A DNA stretch of 64,000 bases from Candidatus Melainabacteria bacterium (lineage in GTDB: Bacteria > Cyanobacteriota > Vampirovibrionia > Obscuribacterales > Obscuribacteraceae), in the NCBI GenBank assembly GCA_027451745.1, contig DAIDIP010000011.1:1-64000 (forward strand), given 5' to 3'. A program made the translations under genes and the position numbers. This document shows, piece by piece, positions 50,302 through 59,897 of this stretch (position 1 is the stretch's first letter; every line of letters begins with the position of its first letter). The notes below the pieces were generated by a model. It did no database searches. It saw only the letters and a list, made by a program, of their open reading frames with translations, and had not been told where the DNA came from.

Positions 50302-50307
50302 AAGTGA

Positions 50308-50787
50308 ATGACTAAACCAAATAGTAAAAACCCTGAATATACTGTTGCTTTCGAAAAAATAAATCTGGAAGACCAGAATTTAATAAATGCAGCAATAAAG
50401 GTCTTGAAGGCAAATTTTCATCCTAAAAAGCATCAGATTGGTTGTGCTGTATTAGCAGATTCAGGAAAAATCTATACTGCTGTAAATATTCAATCAAGCA
50501 TATATGGTCCTTGCGCCGAAGTTATTGCAATAGGCAGTGCTATAGCCCATGGAGAAAAGAACATAGTATCTATTGTTGCTGTCAAAAAAATAGATGACGA
50601 ATACCCAGTTATTTCGCCATGCGGTGGTTGTCGACAATTAATTTTGGACTATGCTCATAATTCGACAGTCATTCTTAATATAGAAAGGCGAATATTGAAA
50701 ACCAGGGCTACATCGCTTCTACCAGAGCCTTACGAAAATTCATTTACTGCTATTGCTCGCTCGCCCAGCAGCGATCTCAGTGGATAA
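50308..50787 (+). CDS. cdd: Cytidine deaminase
   Basis: Deaminates cytidine and deoxycytidine. The 159-residue protein has the zinc site Cys69-Ala-Glu71 (GPCAEVIAIG) and Pro-Cys105-x-x-Cys108 (SPCGGCRQ), plus the substrate motif VNIQSS. The C-terminal tail after residue 125 is longer than in the standard 130-residue enzyme. Blasticidin-S deaminase-like proteins share these motifs, so substrate choice is not certain. The 3' end overlaps the convergent TPR gene by 48 bases. Confidence 0.88.
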   Translation: MTKPNSKNPEYTVAFEKINLEDQNLINAAIKVLKANFHPKKHQIGCAVLADSGKIYTAVNIQSSIYGPCAEVIAIGSAIAHGEKNIVSIVAVKKIDDEYPVISPCGGCRQLILDYAHNSTVILNIERRILKTRATSLLPEPYENSFTAIARSPSSDLSG

Positions 50788-51651
50788 TTGCTGAAGTTTA
50801 TTATAGTCTTCTCCTGTGGCTCCCCTATTTTTAGTCTCAATAACTAAACCTTTTTTTGCTATCTTATCAGCCTCATAGAAGTCCTTTGCAGCTATGTATT
50901 GCTCAATCACAGTGATACGAGTAGGAACACATTTAGGGCTTTCTTCACCGAATTCTTTTTCTTGCAATAGAAGAATATGCTCGTAATAACCACTTGCGTC
51001 ATCATATTTTTTATCATCCGCCTCTAGTTTGGCAAGTTTGGATAAAATTGGTACTAGCTGAAAGTCACCTGAACCATAAGTTTTGGATAAAGCAGCTAAA
51101 CTGCGTTTGTAATATACTCTGGCTTCACCATGATGCTTTTGTTTAAGAGCAATATCGCCAATTTTTAAAACTATTTTTGTCACTGCAGGATCGGCATCTC
51201 CCCATATGCGGACAAGTGAAATAGCCGCTTGGTAATAAAGCTGTTTAGCTTCGTCTAGCTTCCCTGCTTTTTCTTTTTCTTCGGCTTGTTTATACAGTTT
51301 ATTTGATTCTTCAGTTGCAATTTTTAGTTCGGTAGCAGAAAATCTTTTTCGTTTTGACTTAGCACTGCTAGTATTTTTACTCACTGCTGGTGTGCCGCTT
51401 GGATGGACTAGTGAGCCAGACATATTGGACACACCATTGTACATCTTAGTTATATTATTAATCGTAGATTTATTGTGCAATGCTCCTATAGAAGCTGCAG
51501 ATCCAGCGTGTACTGCAGCATGTTCAGATAATCCTTGCGTAAATGCAGGTGAAATAGTAAAAGAACAAGTCAATACATAAATTTCCAGAAGGAAAATTAC
51601 TTTTGCAGTATTTGTAAACGAGTTTGCACTTTTAAGATTATTACAAAACAT
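50740..51651 (-). CDS. Exported TPR protein
   Basis: A 303-residue protein. Residues 18-38 form a signal peptide or anchor (FLLEIYVLTCSFTISPAF region). Residues 115-285 hold about four tetratricopeptide repeats (NKLYKQAEEKEKAGKLDEAKQLYYQAA and similar, here truncated in quotation). TPR units mediate protein contacts; there is no enzymatic domain. It lies 22 bases downstream of nagA on the same strand, but a functional link is not evident. Its 3' end overlaps cdd. Confidence 0.75.
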   Translation of the reverse strand: MFCNNLKSANSFTNTAKVIFLLEIYVLTCSFTISPAFTQGLSEHAAVHAGSAASIGALHNKSTINNITKMYNGVSNMSGSLVHPSGTPAVSKNTSSAKSKRKRFSATELKIATEESNKLYKQAEEKEKAGKLDEAKQLYYQAAISLVRIWGDADPAVTKIVLKIGDIALKQKHHGEARVYYKRSLAALSKTYGSGDFQLVPILSKLAKLEADDKKYDDASGYYEHILLLQEKEFGEESPKCVPTRITVIEQYIAAKDFYEADKIAKKGLVIETKNRGATGEDYNKLQQLSTEIAAGRASNSSK

Positions 51652-51673
51652 CTTTTACCCTCCGGCTACTCAG

Positions 51674-52822
51674 CTAAACTATTTTAGTACCATTTGCTAT
51701 TACGTGCCTAATAGTCAGTGAAGACTTATCCCAAATCACCAAATCAGCCCGATGACCTTCTTTTATTTGCCCAATTTGCTGCTCTAAACCCATTGCTCGG
51801 GCAGGATTTAATGTTGCCATTTTGATAGCATCAGGGAAACTAGCTAGCCCCCACTTAACTACATTAACAACCGCTTCAGACAGCGTTATTGACGATCCCA
51901 TCAAACCACCACCTGTAGTGCCTACTGCAGCAATGTCAGTTACTAGAATAACTTTGTCTTTTCCTTTAACCTCCAATAAAAGCTTTACCATACTAGGATC
52001 GACATGTAAGCCGTCACATATTACACAACAATAGACATTCTTGTTTAGCAGAGCGGTAACTATCGCTCCGGGTTGACGTTGATGAATGGTTGGCAGAGCA
52101 TTAAAAATATGCGTCACCATAGAAACACCTTCAGCAAATGCATCTGATGCTTCAGCAAATGTCGCATTTGAGTGTCCCAAGGACGGCACAATTTTGTTCT
52201 CTAAAAGGCATTTGATTGCTAATTTGCCATTCTTCCCTTCTGGAGCCAAAGTCATCAGTTTCACCGAGGGTTTGATCAATTGTCTAAGCTCGTCTATGTC
52301 TATGGGTCGAATATGTTGCGGTGGATGCACTCCAGGTTTATGAACTGATAAATAAGGACCTTCTAAGTGAATACCTGGCAAAATAATTAAATCGTTGGCG
52401 ACACTAATGTCATTACTTGAGAGTTTAAATAGTCTGGAAATTTCTTTGTTCAACAAAGAAGAGATATTATTACCAACTCCAAATGATTCTAATAACAGGA
52501 TATTTTTTTGCATGTTCTTAATATCGTCAGTTATTAAAGTTGGCAAAAATGCAGTCACTCCCGACCTAAGCATTGATGCACAAAGTTTGGCAAAACTATT
52601 GACTGTAGGACTATTCCAGACATTGCAGTCTTTATTGCCATTTAGCTGCAAATCGAACAATCCAGGGGTTATATAGCAGTCTTTGGCGTCTATAATACTT
52701 GTATAGCTATCTTTGTTTTGCTTCGGCTGAAAGGAAAGCTCTTTCCCCTCAATATATAAATCGCCTTGCTTTATGGATTCGGGAGTTATTAATTCCCCTT
52801 TGGTAATTCTTAAATTACTCAT
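51674..52822 (-). CDS. nagA: N-acetylglucosamine-6-phosphate deacetylase
   Basis: Deacetylates GlcNAc-6-phosphate in amino sugar and cell-wall recycling. The 382-residue amidohydrolase shows ITPGLFDLQLNG, LEGPYLSVHKPGVHPP with the metal-binding Glu, SLGHSNATFAEA, VTHIFNALPTIHQRQPG, CDGLHVDP and the catalytic Asp in LVTDIAAVGTTGG. nagB is not adjacent. The N-terminal metal site is of the HxN/Q-type (DLQLNG), typical of many NagA enzymes. Confidence 0.93.
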   Translation of the reverse strand: MSNLRITKGELITPESIKQGDLYIEGKELSFQPKQNKDSYTSIIDAKDCYITPGLFDLQLNGNKDCNVWNSPTVNSFAKLCASMLRSGVTAFLPTLITDDIKNMQKNILLLESFGVGNNISSLLNKEISRLFKLSSNDISVANDLIILPGIHLEGPYLSVHKPGVHPPQHIRPIDIDELRQLIKPSVKLMTLAPEGKNGKLAIKCLLENKIVPSLGHSNATFAEASDAFAEGVSMVTHIFNALPTIHQRQPGAIVTALLNKNVYCCVICDGLHVDPSMVKLLLEVKGKDKVILVTDIAAVGTTGGGLMGSSITLSEAVVNVVKWGLASFPDAIKMATLNPARAMGLEQQIGQIKEGHRADLVIWDKSSLTIRHVIANGTKIV

Positions 52823-52944
52823 AAATGGATAAATTTTCGACCAAACCTTGCCTTGAATTAAGAGTCAGCTTTATCTTTAGATTGATATATTTGCTAGCTG
52901 GGAATAGAAAAATAGCACATTAAATTAGGAAAAGCCCATAAGCA

Positions 52945-53484
52945 ATGGTAGATGCAAATTCGACTATAAATACCAACAGTACTCCTGAGCAAGCTTTGGC
53001 TCAACAATGGAACATTAAATCATTGCTTGAGAAAGTGTTGGAGTTACAAGATTTGCTTTTACAGGCTCAAGAAAAGAACTTATTATTGTCGGCTCAGGCC
53101 AGGGAATTGGAACGCGCCGCCAGAGACACAGAAGACTTAAAAGCAGAATTATCAGCGCAGGGTTTAATACTGGCTGATAAAACTCGAGAAAACAAATCAT
53201 TGCATCAAGAGTTTTCACGTGTTAGCAATTTATTGGACGTCAAGATAAAAGAAGTAGAAGGATTAAAAACTGCAGTCAATGAACTGCAACACCAAGTAAA
53301 AAGCAGAGAGCAAGAGCGAGACATACTCACAGTTATGCTTAATGAAATGGAGAATGCTCAAAAACGAGCTGCTGAGGTACAAAGAAGAGCAATAGAAGCA
53401 CAAGCTCAACAAGAACCAGCAGCTGGAAAAGAACAAACTACTTCTGGTGGTTGGTTAAAACATTTCAAAGGGCGATCTCAATAA
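52945..53484 (+). CDS. Coiled-coil protein of unknown function
   Basis: A 179-residue protein, nearly all predicted coiled coil from residues 22 to 155 (ELQDLLLQAQEKNLLLSAQ and similar heptads), with a short basic C-terminus (GGWLKHFKGRSQ). No transmembrane segment. It precedes minC by about 240 bases in the same direction, so a role in cell division or shape is possible only by context. Confidence 0.65.
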   Translation: MVDANSTINTNSTPEQALAQQWNIKSLLEKVLELQDLLLQAQEKNLLLSAQARELERAARDTEDLKAELSAQGLILADKTRENKSLHQEFSRVSNLLDVKIKEVEGLKTAVNELQHQVKSREQERDILTVMLNEMENAQKRAAEVQRRAIEAQAQQEPAAGKEQTTSGGWLKHFKGRSQ

Positions 53485-53728
53485 ATAAGCAACTGACAAC
53501 ATTTGCTTTGACTGCCGAAGGTGCTGTCAAGCAATATCTTTGAGAACAGTATAAATTCTTTCATCTTGCCGCAATTAGTCACTACGTCTGCCTCATGTCG
53601 TTTCTTATGCTTATGTCATAAAAAAATAAATGCTTTGCATATATAGTGACTATGCCGCATAGTTGACGGCTAATCTTTCAGCCTATTAGGATTGCCTTTA
53701 TAAATATTTTTTGTGGGCATATAAATTC

Positions 53729-54706
53729 ATGTCGAAAATTACTATTGTCAGTCGTGGCGATCAGTCCTTATTAATAGATATAGCTGGTTGCTCCACATTC
53801 AAAGAAGCAATTGAGCAACTCAGCTCTACATATTTAAGTGCTGGACAATTCTGGCAAGAACAATTGGTTGATTTAAATCTTGGTTCTTTGATTCTAAATA
53901 GACCGCAGGCAGCGCAAATTCTTGCTCTTACAAATGGGATTGGTGCCAAACCGAATCAAGTATTTGCTAAGAACGCCGAAACAATAAATGCTTTAAAAGA
54001 TTTGGATATTGAAGTTACTAAAGGAAATCCTCCAACAGTATCTTCAACCACGATTAAACAAGAAGAAGCAACTGTAGTATCTAATAATAAGGATATAGCA
54101 AATTCTGATCCGGTTAAAGAAACATCTTCAGTTGATCAACCTGCTTCAGAAGTTAAGCAAAAAGAGTCGGAAGATAAGAAGGTTAAAACAAAGATCGAAC
54201 AAGTTATTGTTTTTGATGGAGAAGAGCAGCCTAAAGCAGGTGATGAGCAAAGTGCTCAAGTTAAAGAGGCGGATGCTGCCACCGAACTTGAAACGAGTCA
54301 AGACAGTATTCTGATGGCTGCAGCTACTGCCAATACTACAAAAACAAATAAAAGAACTGCTTTATATTTAAAACAAACTTTGCGTGCCGGTCAAGCCGTT
54401 AGCCATAATGGTGACCTAATAATTGTTGGCGATGTCAATGCAGGCGCTGAAGTCGTTGCTGAAGGCGATATTACAATTTGGGGTTCACTTAGAGGAATTG
54501 CCCATGCTGGTATAGACGGAAATACAAAAGCAGAAATACGAGCTTTGCGTTTACAACCTATTCAAATTAGGATTGCAAGCTATATTGCCCGTTCTCCAGA
54601 TAGTTCTAATTCGAGCTTATCAGCATCGGCTTCTGCCTACACAGCAGAAACTGCAAAACTGGTAAATGGCAAAATTCGTATTGTACATAGCACTTTAGAA
54701 GCATAA
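53729..54706 (+). CDS. minC: Septum site-determining protein MinC
   Basis: Inhibits FtsZ ring assembly away from mid-cell together with MinD. The C-terminal right-handed beta-helix (about residues 220-320) is clear: TLRAGQAVSHNGDLIIVGDVN, GAEVVAEGDITIWGSLRGIAHAG and the MinD-binding end region. Residues 1-100 are the N-terminal domain; between them lies a 110-residue acidic and Lys-rich low-complexity linker, much longer than in E. coli. ATG 53729 is preferred to TTG 53711. A weak promoter (TTGACG near 53664, TAGGAT 18 bases on) may serve minCDE. Confidence 0.92.
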   Translation: MSKITIVSRGDQSLLIDIAGCSTFKEAIEQLSSTYLSAGQFWQEQLVDLNLGSLILNRPQAAQILALTNGIGAKPNQVFAKNAETINALKDLDIEVTKGNPPTVSSTTIKQEEATVVSNNKDIANSDPVKETSSVDQPASEVKQKESEDKKVKTKIEQVIVFDGEEQPKAGDEQSAQVKEADAATELETSQDSILMAAATANTTKTNKRTALYLKQTLRAGQAVSHNGDLIIVGDVNAGAEVVAEGDITIWGSLRGIAHAGIDGNTKAEIRALRLQPIQIRIASYIARSPDSSNSSLSASASAYTAETAKLVNGKIRIVHSTLEA

Positions 54707-54752
54707 AACATTAGGTAAGAAATCGGTTAATCACTAATAACAGGGGCAAAGA

Positions 54753-55565
54753 ATGAGCGGACGAGTAATAGTCGTAACTTCGGGAAAAGGTGGAGTAGGT
54801 AAAACAACAGCCTCTGCCAATATCGGTGTAGCCTTAGCTAATACAGGCGCTTCGGTGGCTTTAGTAGATATGGATATAGGCTTGCGCAATCTAGATATTT
54901 TAATGGGATTAGAAAATCGGGTTGTATACAATCTTGTTGATGTTGTTGAAGAACGCTGCAAATTAAGACAAGCTTTGGTGCGCGATAAACGTTTGCCAAA
55001 TTTGAGCTTACTTCCAGCTGCTCAAACAAGAGATAAAACAGCTGTAAATGCCGAACAGATGAAAACACTATGTCAAGAACTCAGAAATCTTTTTGAATTT
55101 GTGATTGTGGATAGTCCAGCTGGTATTGAGAGTGGTTTTCAAAATGCTATTGCTGGAGCACAAGAAGCAGTCGTAATTTGTACTCCAGAAATGTCAGCGG
55201 TTAGAGACGCCGATCGAATTATCGGCTTATTAGAAGCAAGAAAAGAAGAGATCGAACAATACAGACTTGTCGTTAATCGTATCCGTCCCAATATGGTACG
55301 CAACGCAGACATGATGAGCGTAAACGATGTGCTCGATATACTTTCGGTTAAGCTTTTAGGAGTAGTCCCAGAAGATGAAGAAATCATCATATCTACTAAC
55401 AAAGGTGAGCCGGTAGCCGGCACAGACAATACTCGTTCTGGACTTGCTTTCCGTAATATTGCTAGACGCTTGCGAGGAGAAGAGGTACCTCTATTAGATC
55501 TTGATGTGCCTAACGGTAATTGGCTAAATCGCATAATGACTTTCCTAAATCCGGTGAAGGTTTAA
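54753..55565 (+). CDS. minD: Septum site-determining ATPase MinD
   Basis: The 270-residue ATPase has the deviant Walker A GKGGVGKTTASAN (about 10-22), MDIGLRNLDILMGLENR, LSLLPAAQTRDK and the switch II DSPAGIESGF. The C-terminal amphipathic helix (WLNRIMTFL) for membrane attachment is present. MinD-ATP recruits MinC and is released by MinE. minC and minD are 46 bases apart; minE follows directly. Confidence 0.97.
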   Translation: MSGRVIVVTSGKGGVGKTTASANIGVALANTGASVALVDMDIGLRNLDILMGLENRVVYNLVDVVEERCKLRQALVRDKRLPNLSLLPAAQTRDKTAVNAEQMKTLCQELRNLFEFVIVDSPAGIESGFQNAIAGAQEAVVICTPEMSAVRDADRIIGLLEARKEEIEQYRLVVNRIRPNMVRNADMMSVNDVLDILSVKLLGVVPEDEEIIISTNKGEPVAGTDNTRSGLAFRNIARRLRGEEVPLLDLDVPNGNWLNRIMTFLNPVKV

Positions 55566-55582
55566 TGTGGAGGAACCAAACA

Positions 55583-55843
55583 GTGCAAATACTTAATTGG
55601 TTTTTTCGCCTGAACGATAGTGATTCAGCAAGAAACACTGCTAAAGATCGGATGCAAAAAATGCTTGTATATGACCGTCTGGAATTGCCAGCCGGGAGAT
55701 TAGAAGTATTAGAAGAAGAACTTTTAGCAGTCGTTTCTCGTTATTTCGAATTGGATGCAGACACAACTCATTTTGATCTTCAGCAAACTGAACGTAAAGC
55801 AGCTTTAATTGCTAATTTCCGTTTGTTGCGAGCAAAGTGCTAA
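55583..55843 (+). CDS. minE: Cell division topological factor MinE
   Basis: Stimulates MinD ATPase to drive pole-to-pole oscillation. From GTG 55583 the 86-residue protein begins MQILNWFFRLNDSDSARNTA, equal to the usual MinE start, then AKDRMQKMLVYDRLELP and a C-terminal topological domain. The start is chosen because GGAGG (55569-55573) lies nine bases upstream; the ATG at 55565 overlapping the minD stop would place that site inside the gene. Confidence 0.93.
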   Translation: MQILNWFFRLNDSDSARNTAKDRMQKMLVYDRLELPAGRLEVLEEELLAVVSRYFELDADTTHFDLQQTERKAALIANFRLLRAKC

Positions 55844-55894
55844 AGAGGTTTTTCCAAGCCCTTTTTCTGATTCAATTCAAATAGGCAATCTACT

Positions 55895-57214
55895 GTGTAT
55901 TCTAGACCAGCAGGACGTAATCTGCTTATAGACATTTTGGAAGAATTTTCGCGCGGCCTAGATATTTGGCTTGCCGGTGCCACTGTTTTTTTAATTGCCG
56001 TTGGTTTGTCGATTTTGCGCTGGTCGCAACCCACCTTGGGATTTTTTGATCGGCAAGTTCAATTTGCCCTAGCTGGCCTATTGCTATTTTTATTGTTTAG
56101 CCGTATGCCATATACATTTTTAACTAATAAAATCTCGGTATGGGTTTTATATGTTATAAATCTGGCTCTTTTGTTAGCGGTAATGATAAAAGGACACTCT
56201 GCTCAAGGTGCTCAACGTTGGCTTGCTCTTGGTCCTATTACTCTCCAGCCTTCTGAAATAGCTAAGTTAGTAGTTATATTTACACTAGCGTCCTGGTTTG
56301 GTAGCCGTCCAGTTAAACGCTTTTGGGATATTTTTAAAGCGGCAGCTATTATTTTGCCTCCGGCAATTTTAGTCTTCAAACAGCCAGATTTAGGCACCTC
56401 GCTCACTTTTGGAGCCATATTTTTAGGTATGTCTTTCTGGTCAGGTGCAACATTGCTGGACCTGCTCATTTTATCAAGCCCTATTTTTAGTTTAATCCTT
56501 GATGCAGTCAAACCAATGTGGTGGCTGATTTTTTCCGGGTGTATTGGTTTGGTTTTGCTGGTATTTTGGCGCCGGCATGACTGGCATAGATACAGAGGCA
56601 GACTCAAACATATTCGCTTGTTTTTAATAGCAGCTATTGTATTGGTAAATCTTGGCGCAGGTGTTGCCCGTCCACATTTATGGGGGCTTCTCAAAGAATA
56701 TCAACAAAAGCGTCTAACAAGTTTTGTCAATCCATATATTGATCCACGAGGATCTGGCTATCACATTTTACAGAGTTTAATTGCCATTGGAGGTGGTGGC
56801 ATAGCAGGTGCTGGTCTTGGAAAAGGAAATCAAAGCCAAGGTGCTTTCATACCGGAAAGACATACTGACTTTATTTATGCAGTTATTGGTGAAGAATTAG
56901 GCTTTAAAATTTCTGCCTTAGTGATAGTTGCTTATACAATAATTTGTTTCCGTGGCGTTGCTACTGCACAACAATGTGCCAAAAGTCCTACTGGCAGTAT
57001 TTTGGCAATTGGTCTGACCTGCCTGTTTCTTTTTCACGTTTTTCTAAATATTGGTATGACCATGGGCATTATGCCTGTAGCTGGTGTACCTCTGCCATTC
57101 CTCAGCTATGGGGGAACGGCGCTTATAGTTGATTTAATTGCAATTGCAATTTTGCAATCATTACAATATGGTCACCCGCAGCAAGTAGAAAGAAGCTTAC
57201 AAATGAGAGCCTAG
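55895..57214 (+). CDS. rodA: RodA/FtsW-type SEDS peptidoglycan glycosyltransferase
   Basis: The 439-residue polytopic protein has about ten helices and SEDS signatures: GAQRWLALGPITLQPSEIAKL, KQPDLGTSL, the large loop with RLTSFVNPYIDPRGSGYHILQSLIAIG, GKGNQSQGAFIPERHTDFIYAVIGEELG and the C-terminal GVPLPFLSYGGTALI. It polymerises lipid II with a partner PBP2. Location after minCDE fits elongation or division. Rod-type is favoured by PERHTDFI and the absence of other ftsW context; no pbp2 gene follows. Start is GTG 55895. Confidence 0.93.
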   Translation: MYSRPAGRNLLIDILEEFSRGLDIWLAGATVFLIAVGLSILRWSQPTLGFFDRQVQFALAGLLLFLLFSRMPYTFLTNKISVWVLYVINLALLLAVMIKGHSAQGAQRWLALGPITLQPSEIAKLVVIFTLASWFGSRPVKRFWDIFKAAAIILPPAILVFKQPDLGTSLTFGAIFLGMSFWSGATLLDLLILSSPIFSLILDAVKPMWWLIFSGCIGLVLLVFWRRHDWHRYRGRLKHIRLFLIAAIVLVNLGAGVARPHLWGLLKEYQQKRLTSFVNPYIDPRGSGYHILQSLIAIGGGGIAGAGLGKGNQSQGAFIPERHTDFIYAVIGEELGFKISALVIVAYTIICFRGVATAQQCAKSPTGSILAIGLTCLFLFHVFLNIGMTMGIMPVAGVPLPFLSYGGTALIVDLIAIAILQSLQYGHPQQVERSLQMRA

Positions 57215-57215
57215 T

Positions 57216-57818
57216 TTATAACTGTGGCGGCTTTGGAGTATTTACTGTAACAAGGTTAGAAGCTTCGGCTGATTCAAAGGCTTGAATAGTAGAAGCAGGA
57301 ATATTGATTTTTGATAGACGAGTGTTTTGGCCTAGCGAAACCATACCATCCAAAATTTTGATTATTTCTTCAGCATAACGTGCCAAAGCCATGCCTTGAG
57401 GCAGTATTTGTTCCACAGAAGCATTTAAAAAATAATCGGCAACAATGCCAGCATCTTCTTCTGCTTCAGATTTGCTATTACTTGGCTTTTGCTCAATTTT
57501 GCTACCTTCATTCCAGACTGTTTTAAAACGAACAGTTAAAGGTGAGCCAGGGTGTGCAAATAAAACAAGTTTTCTTTGGAAGCCCTGGTTATTGATTTCA
57601 ATTTCGCCTACCAGTTGATTAAAGGCAGTTCCAGTGCGTATATTGCCATGGATCTTAACTGCTGCTGTACCCAGCTCGTGAGCCAGTAGCTCTACCAATG
57701 CAGCAAAAGAGGCTACTCCCTGCAGATCGATTGTTTTACCTGCATTAGCTAAGTCTTTTACTGGTTCTCTTTCGTTAAGGGAATCGTTATTAGCATTGTT
57801 AGCTGTGTTAGCGGTCAT
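57216..57818 (-). CDS. Protein of unknown function
   Basis: A 200-residue soluble protein without signal or membrane segment. The start is Asn/Ala-rich; a central segment KIDGNIRTG-like (VKIHGNIRTGTAFNQLVGEIEI) and FQRKLVLFAHPGSPLTVRF look beta-rich; the C-terminal half is helical with IPQGMALARYAEEII. Convergent with rodA, two bases apart. I recognise no family; it may have a basic cytoskeletal or DNA-related role only by guess. Confidence 0.5.
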   Translation of the reverse strand: MTANTANNANNDSLNEREPVKDLANAGKTIDLQGVASFAALVELLAHELGTAAVKIHGNIRTGTAFNQLVGEIEINNQGFQRKLVLFAHPGSPLTVRFKTVWNEGSKIEQKPSNSKSEAEEDAGIVADYFLNASVEQILPQGMALARYAEEIIKILDGMVSLGQNTRLSKINIPASTIQAFESAEASNLVTVNTPKPPQL

Positions 57819-58019
57819 AGATTGTCAATATCTCCTCGAACTCCACAATATATATTAAGACTTTTGATGGAAAGTGGCTTACTTATTTTATACACAGCCG
57901 AGCCATAGTATACCTTGACAAGACTTTTTCAAAAGCAGAAAATTTGCATTTCTTTTTTATTCTTCATCAGATTAGTATGCTACTAAAACATAGTGTTGCT
58001 TACTACTGGAAAAAACTAT

Positions 58020-58898
58020 ATGAATGCTAGCGTTTCATTCAAGCGTGTCCATGAATGGATAGAGTTAATTAAACTAGAACATACCGTGTTTGCGTTACCT
58101 TTTGCATTGTCCGGATTTGTTCTAGCCAGCAAGGATCATATTCGTCTAGATTCTTTCGCTTGGACTATTGTGGCTTTTACGGGGGCTAGAACAGCAGCAA
58201 TGGCCCTAAATAGAGTTATTGATGCCGAAATTGATAAAGCTAATCCACGAACTAAAAATAGAGCAATACCAAAAGGGATGATAAAAAAGCGTAATGCAAT
58301 TATTTTGGCTGTTTTGTCTTTTACTTTGATGCTTGGAGCAGCAAGTCAATTACCAGTTTTGTGCTTAGAGCTTTCACCAGTAGCAGTCATCTGGCTGTCG
58401 TTATACTCTTATAGCAAAAGAATCACACCGTTATGTCATTTTGCTTTAGGCATCGCCCTTGGTGGCGCAGCATTAGGTGGCTGGCTAGCTGCTGGAGGTA
58501 GTTTAGATAATCCCTCTGTGTGGTTTCTTGCAATGGCAGTAACTTTCTGGGTAACTGGCTTTGATATTATTTATGCCTGTCAGGATTATGACTTCGATAA
58601 ACAGAAGAACTTACACAGCTTGCCGTCTGATTTTGGCATAAACAAAGCGTTACAAATTTCGCGCTGTTTACATATAGTCACTGTACTCGCTCTTGTTATT
58701 GCAGGAACATATGGCGCTCTAGGAGTAGTTTATTACCTGGGTGTTGTATTAATTGCCGGAGCACTATTCTACGAACAGACTTTGATCAGTGTAGAAGATT
58801 TATCTAAAGTGAATGCCGCGTTTTTCAACATTAATGGTTTTGTTAGCATTTTGGCCTTTATTACAATTTTAATTGACCATATGCATTGTTTTGGCTAA
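58020..58898 (+). CDS. UbiA-family prenyltransferase (quinone biosynthesis)
   Basis: A 292-residue membrane enzyme with eight to nine helices and both Asp-rich prenyl-diphosphate motifs: NRVIDAEIDKANPRTKNRAIP and DYDFDKQKNLHSLP. It matches 4-hydroxybenzoate polyprenyltransferase (UbiA) and the UbiA-like MqnP of the futalosine menaquinone pathway; the two cannot be separated by eye. The product quinone would feed the Rieske/cytochrome b complex. Start ATG 58020; an in-frame TTG 57993 is possible. Confidence 0.88.
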   Translation: MNASVSFKRVHEWIELIKLEHTVFALPFALSGFVLASKDHIRLDSFAWTIVAFTGARTAAMALNRVIDAEIDKANPRTKNRAIPKGMIKKRNAIILAVLSFTLMLGAASQLPVLCLELSPVAVIWLSLYSYSKRITPLCHFALGIALGGAALGGWLAAGGSLDNPSVWFLAMAVTFWVTGFDIIYACQDYDFDKQKNLHSLPSDFGINKALQISRCLHIVTVLALVIAGTYGALGVVYYLGVVLIAGALFYEQTLISVEDLSKVNAAFFNINGFVSILAFITILIDHMHCFG

Positions 58899-58920
58899 AA
58901 CACTGTCCAGCTTGGATGGA

Positions 58921-59787
58921 CTACAACGAATCAATCACAGACTTAATCTGTTTAATTGACTGAAATCGTTCGTTTTTGTCTTTGGCCAACATACGTTTGA
59001 TCATTTCATCGAGCATTTGAGGAATCGCTGGGTTTATGCGGCATAGGGAAGGAACTGGCTTACTTATATGCAATCTGGCTAGTTCAATCATTCCTGGCGC
59101 TTCAAAAGGGACTTTGCCAACCAACATCTCAAAGAATAATATCCCCAATGAATAAATGTCAGAACGTTCGTCTTGTATTTCACCAAAACAAAGTTCCGGC
59201 GACATATAAGCAGGAGTGCCCATTCTTTGTGCCAAAGCTCTTGCTTGTGAATCGGTCATTTTATCTACAAAAGAAGGTGCATTACCAGTAATCAATCGAG
59301 CCAGTCCAAAATCACCAATTTTTACTGATCCATTACCATCTAAAAAAACATTAGCACTTTTGATATCTTGATGAATAATTCCTTGCTCATGAGCAAAACT
59401 AATAGCATCAAGCAATTGTTTCATCCATAATAGCGATTCGCTTACACGAACACCTGATTTGATTTTTGTAGTTAAATTGCCGCCTGGTAAATATTCCATG
59501 ACTAAATAATGAATTTGTTTACCTTGCCATTCTTCGGTGTTGATTTCGTAAATACCAACAATATTTGGATGCAATAATTTAGCAGCCAGCCTAGCTTCCT
59601 GCCTAAAAATTTCTATTTGCTTTTTATCTTCAATTAGCTCAGGTCTTAAGACTTTTATAGCGACAGCGGTATTCGAAGGTTTGTCAATGCACTGATAAAC
59701 AATACCCGCGCCACCTTCACCAATTAAACTAATGATTTCATAACGTCCCTGGGCAATAAGATCGGTCGGTTGATAGATGGTTGACAT
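58921..59787 (-). CDS. Ser/Thr protein kinase
   Basis: A 288-residue protein that is only a Hanks-type kinase domain: LIGEGGAGIVYQC (glycine loop), Lys45 in AVAIKVLRP, catalytic loop HQDIKSANVFL (Asp present; Arg of HRD replaced by Gln), GDFGLA, and the activation segment ending MGTPAYMSPE. No membrane helix or sensor domain is present. The extended activation loop (PSFVDKMTDSQARALAQR) is unusual. Targets unknown. It converges on the ubiA-like gene and diverges from kpsF. Confidence 0.92.
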   Translation of the reverse strand: MSTIYQPTDLIAQGRYEIISLIGEGGAGIVYQCIDKPSNTAVAIKVLRPELIEDKKQIEIFRQEARLAAKLLHPNIVGIYEINTEEWQGKQIHYLVMEYLPGGNLTTKIKSGVRVSESLLWMKQLLDAISFAHEQGIIHQDIKSANVFLDGNGSVKIGDFGLARLITGNAPSFVDKMTDSQARALAQRMGTPAYMSPELCFGEIQDERSDIYSLGILFFEMLVGKVPFEAPGMIELARLHISKPVPSLCRINPAIPQMLDEMIKRMLAKDKNERFQSIKQIKSVIDSL

Positions 59788-59897
59788 AATTACTCAATCA
59801 TTAACAATTTGTGCTTAAAATTATCGTGCTTTCCCGGTTAAAATAAGGAGCCTTATATAAACTTATATTTTAAGCTAAAAAAGCTTAGGTATACAAC

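Noticed and set aside
58904-58922. Hairpin GTCCA/TGGAC after the UbiA-family gene as a terminator
   Set aside because: Only five pairs and no U tract, so it is too weak to call.
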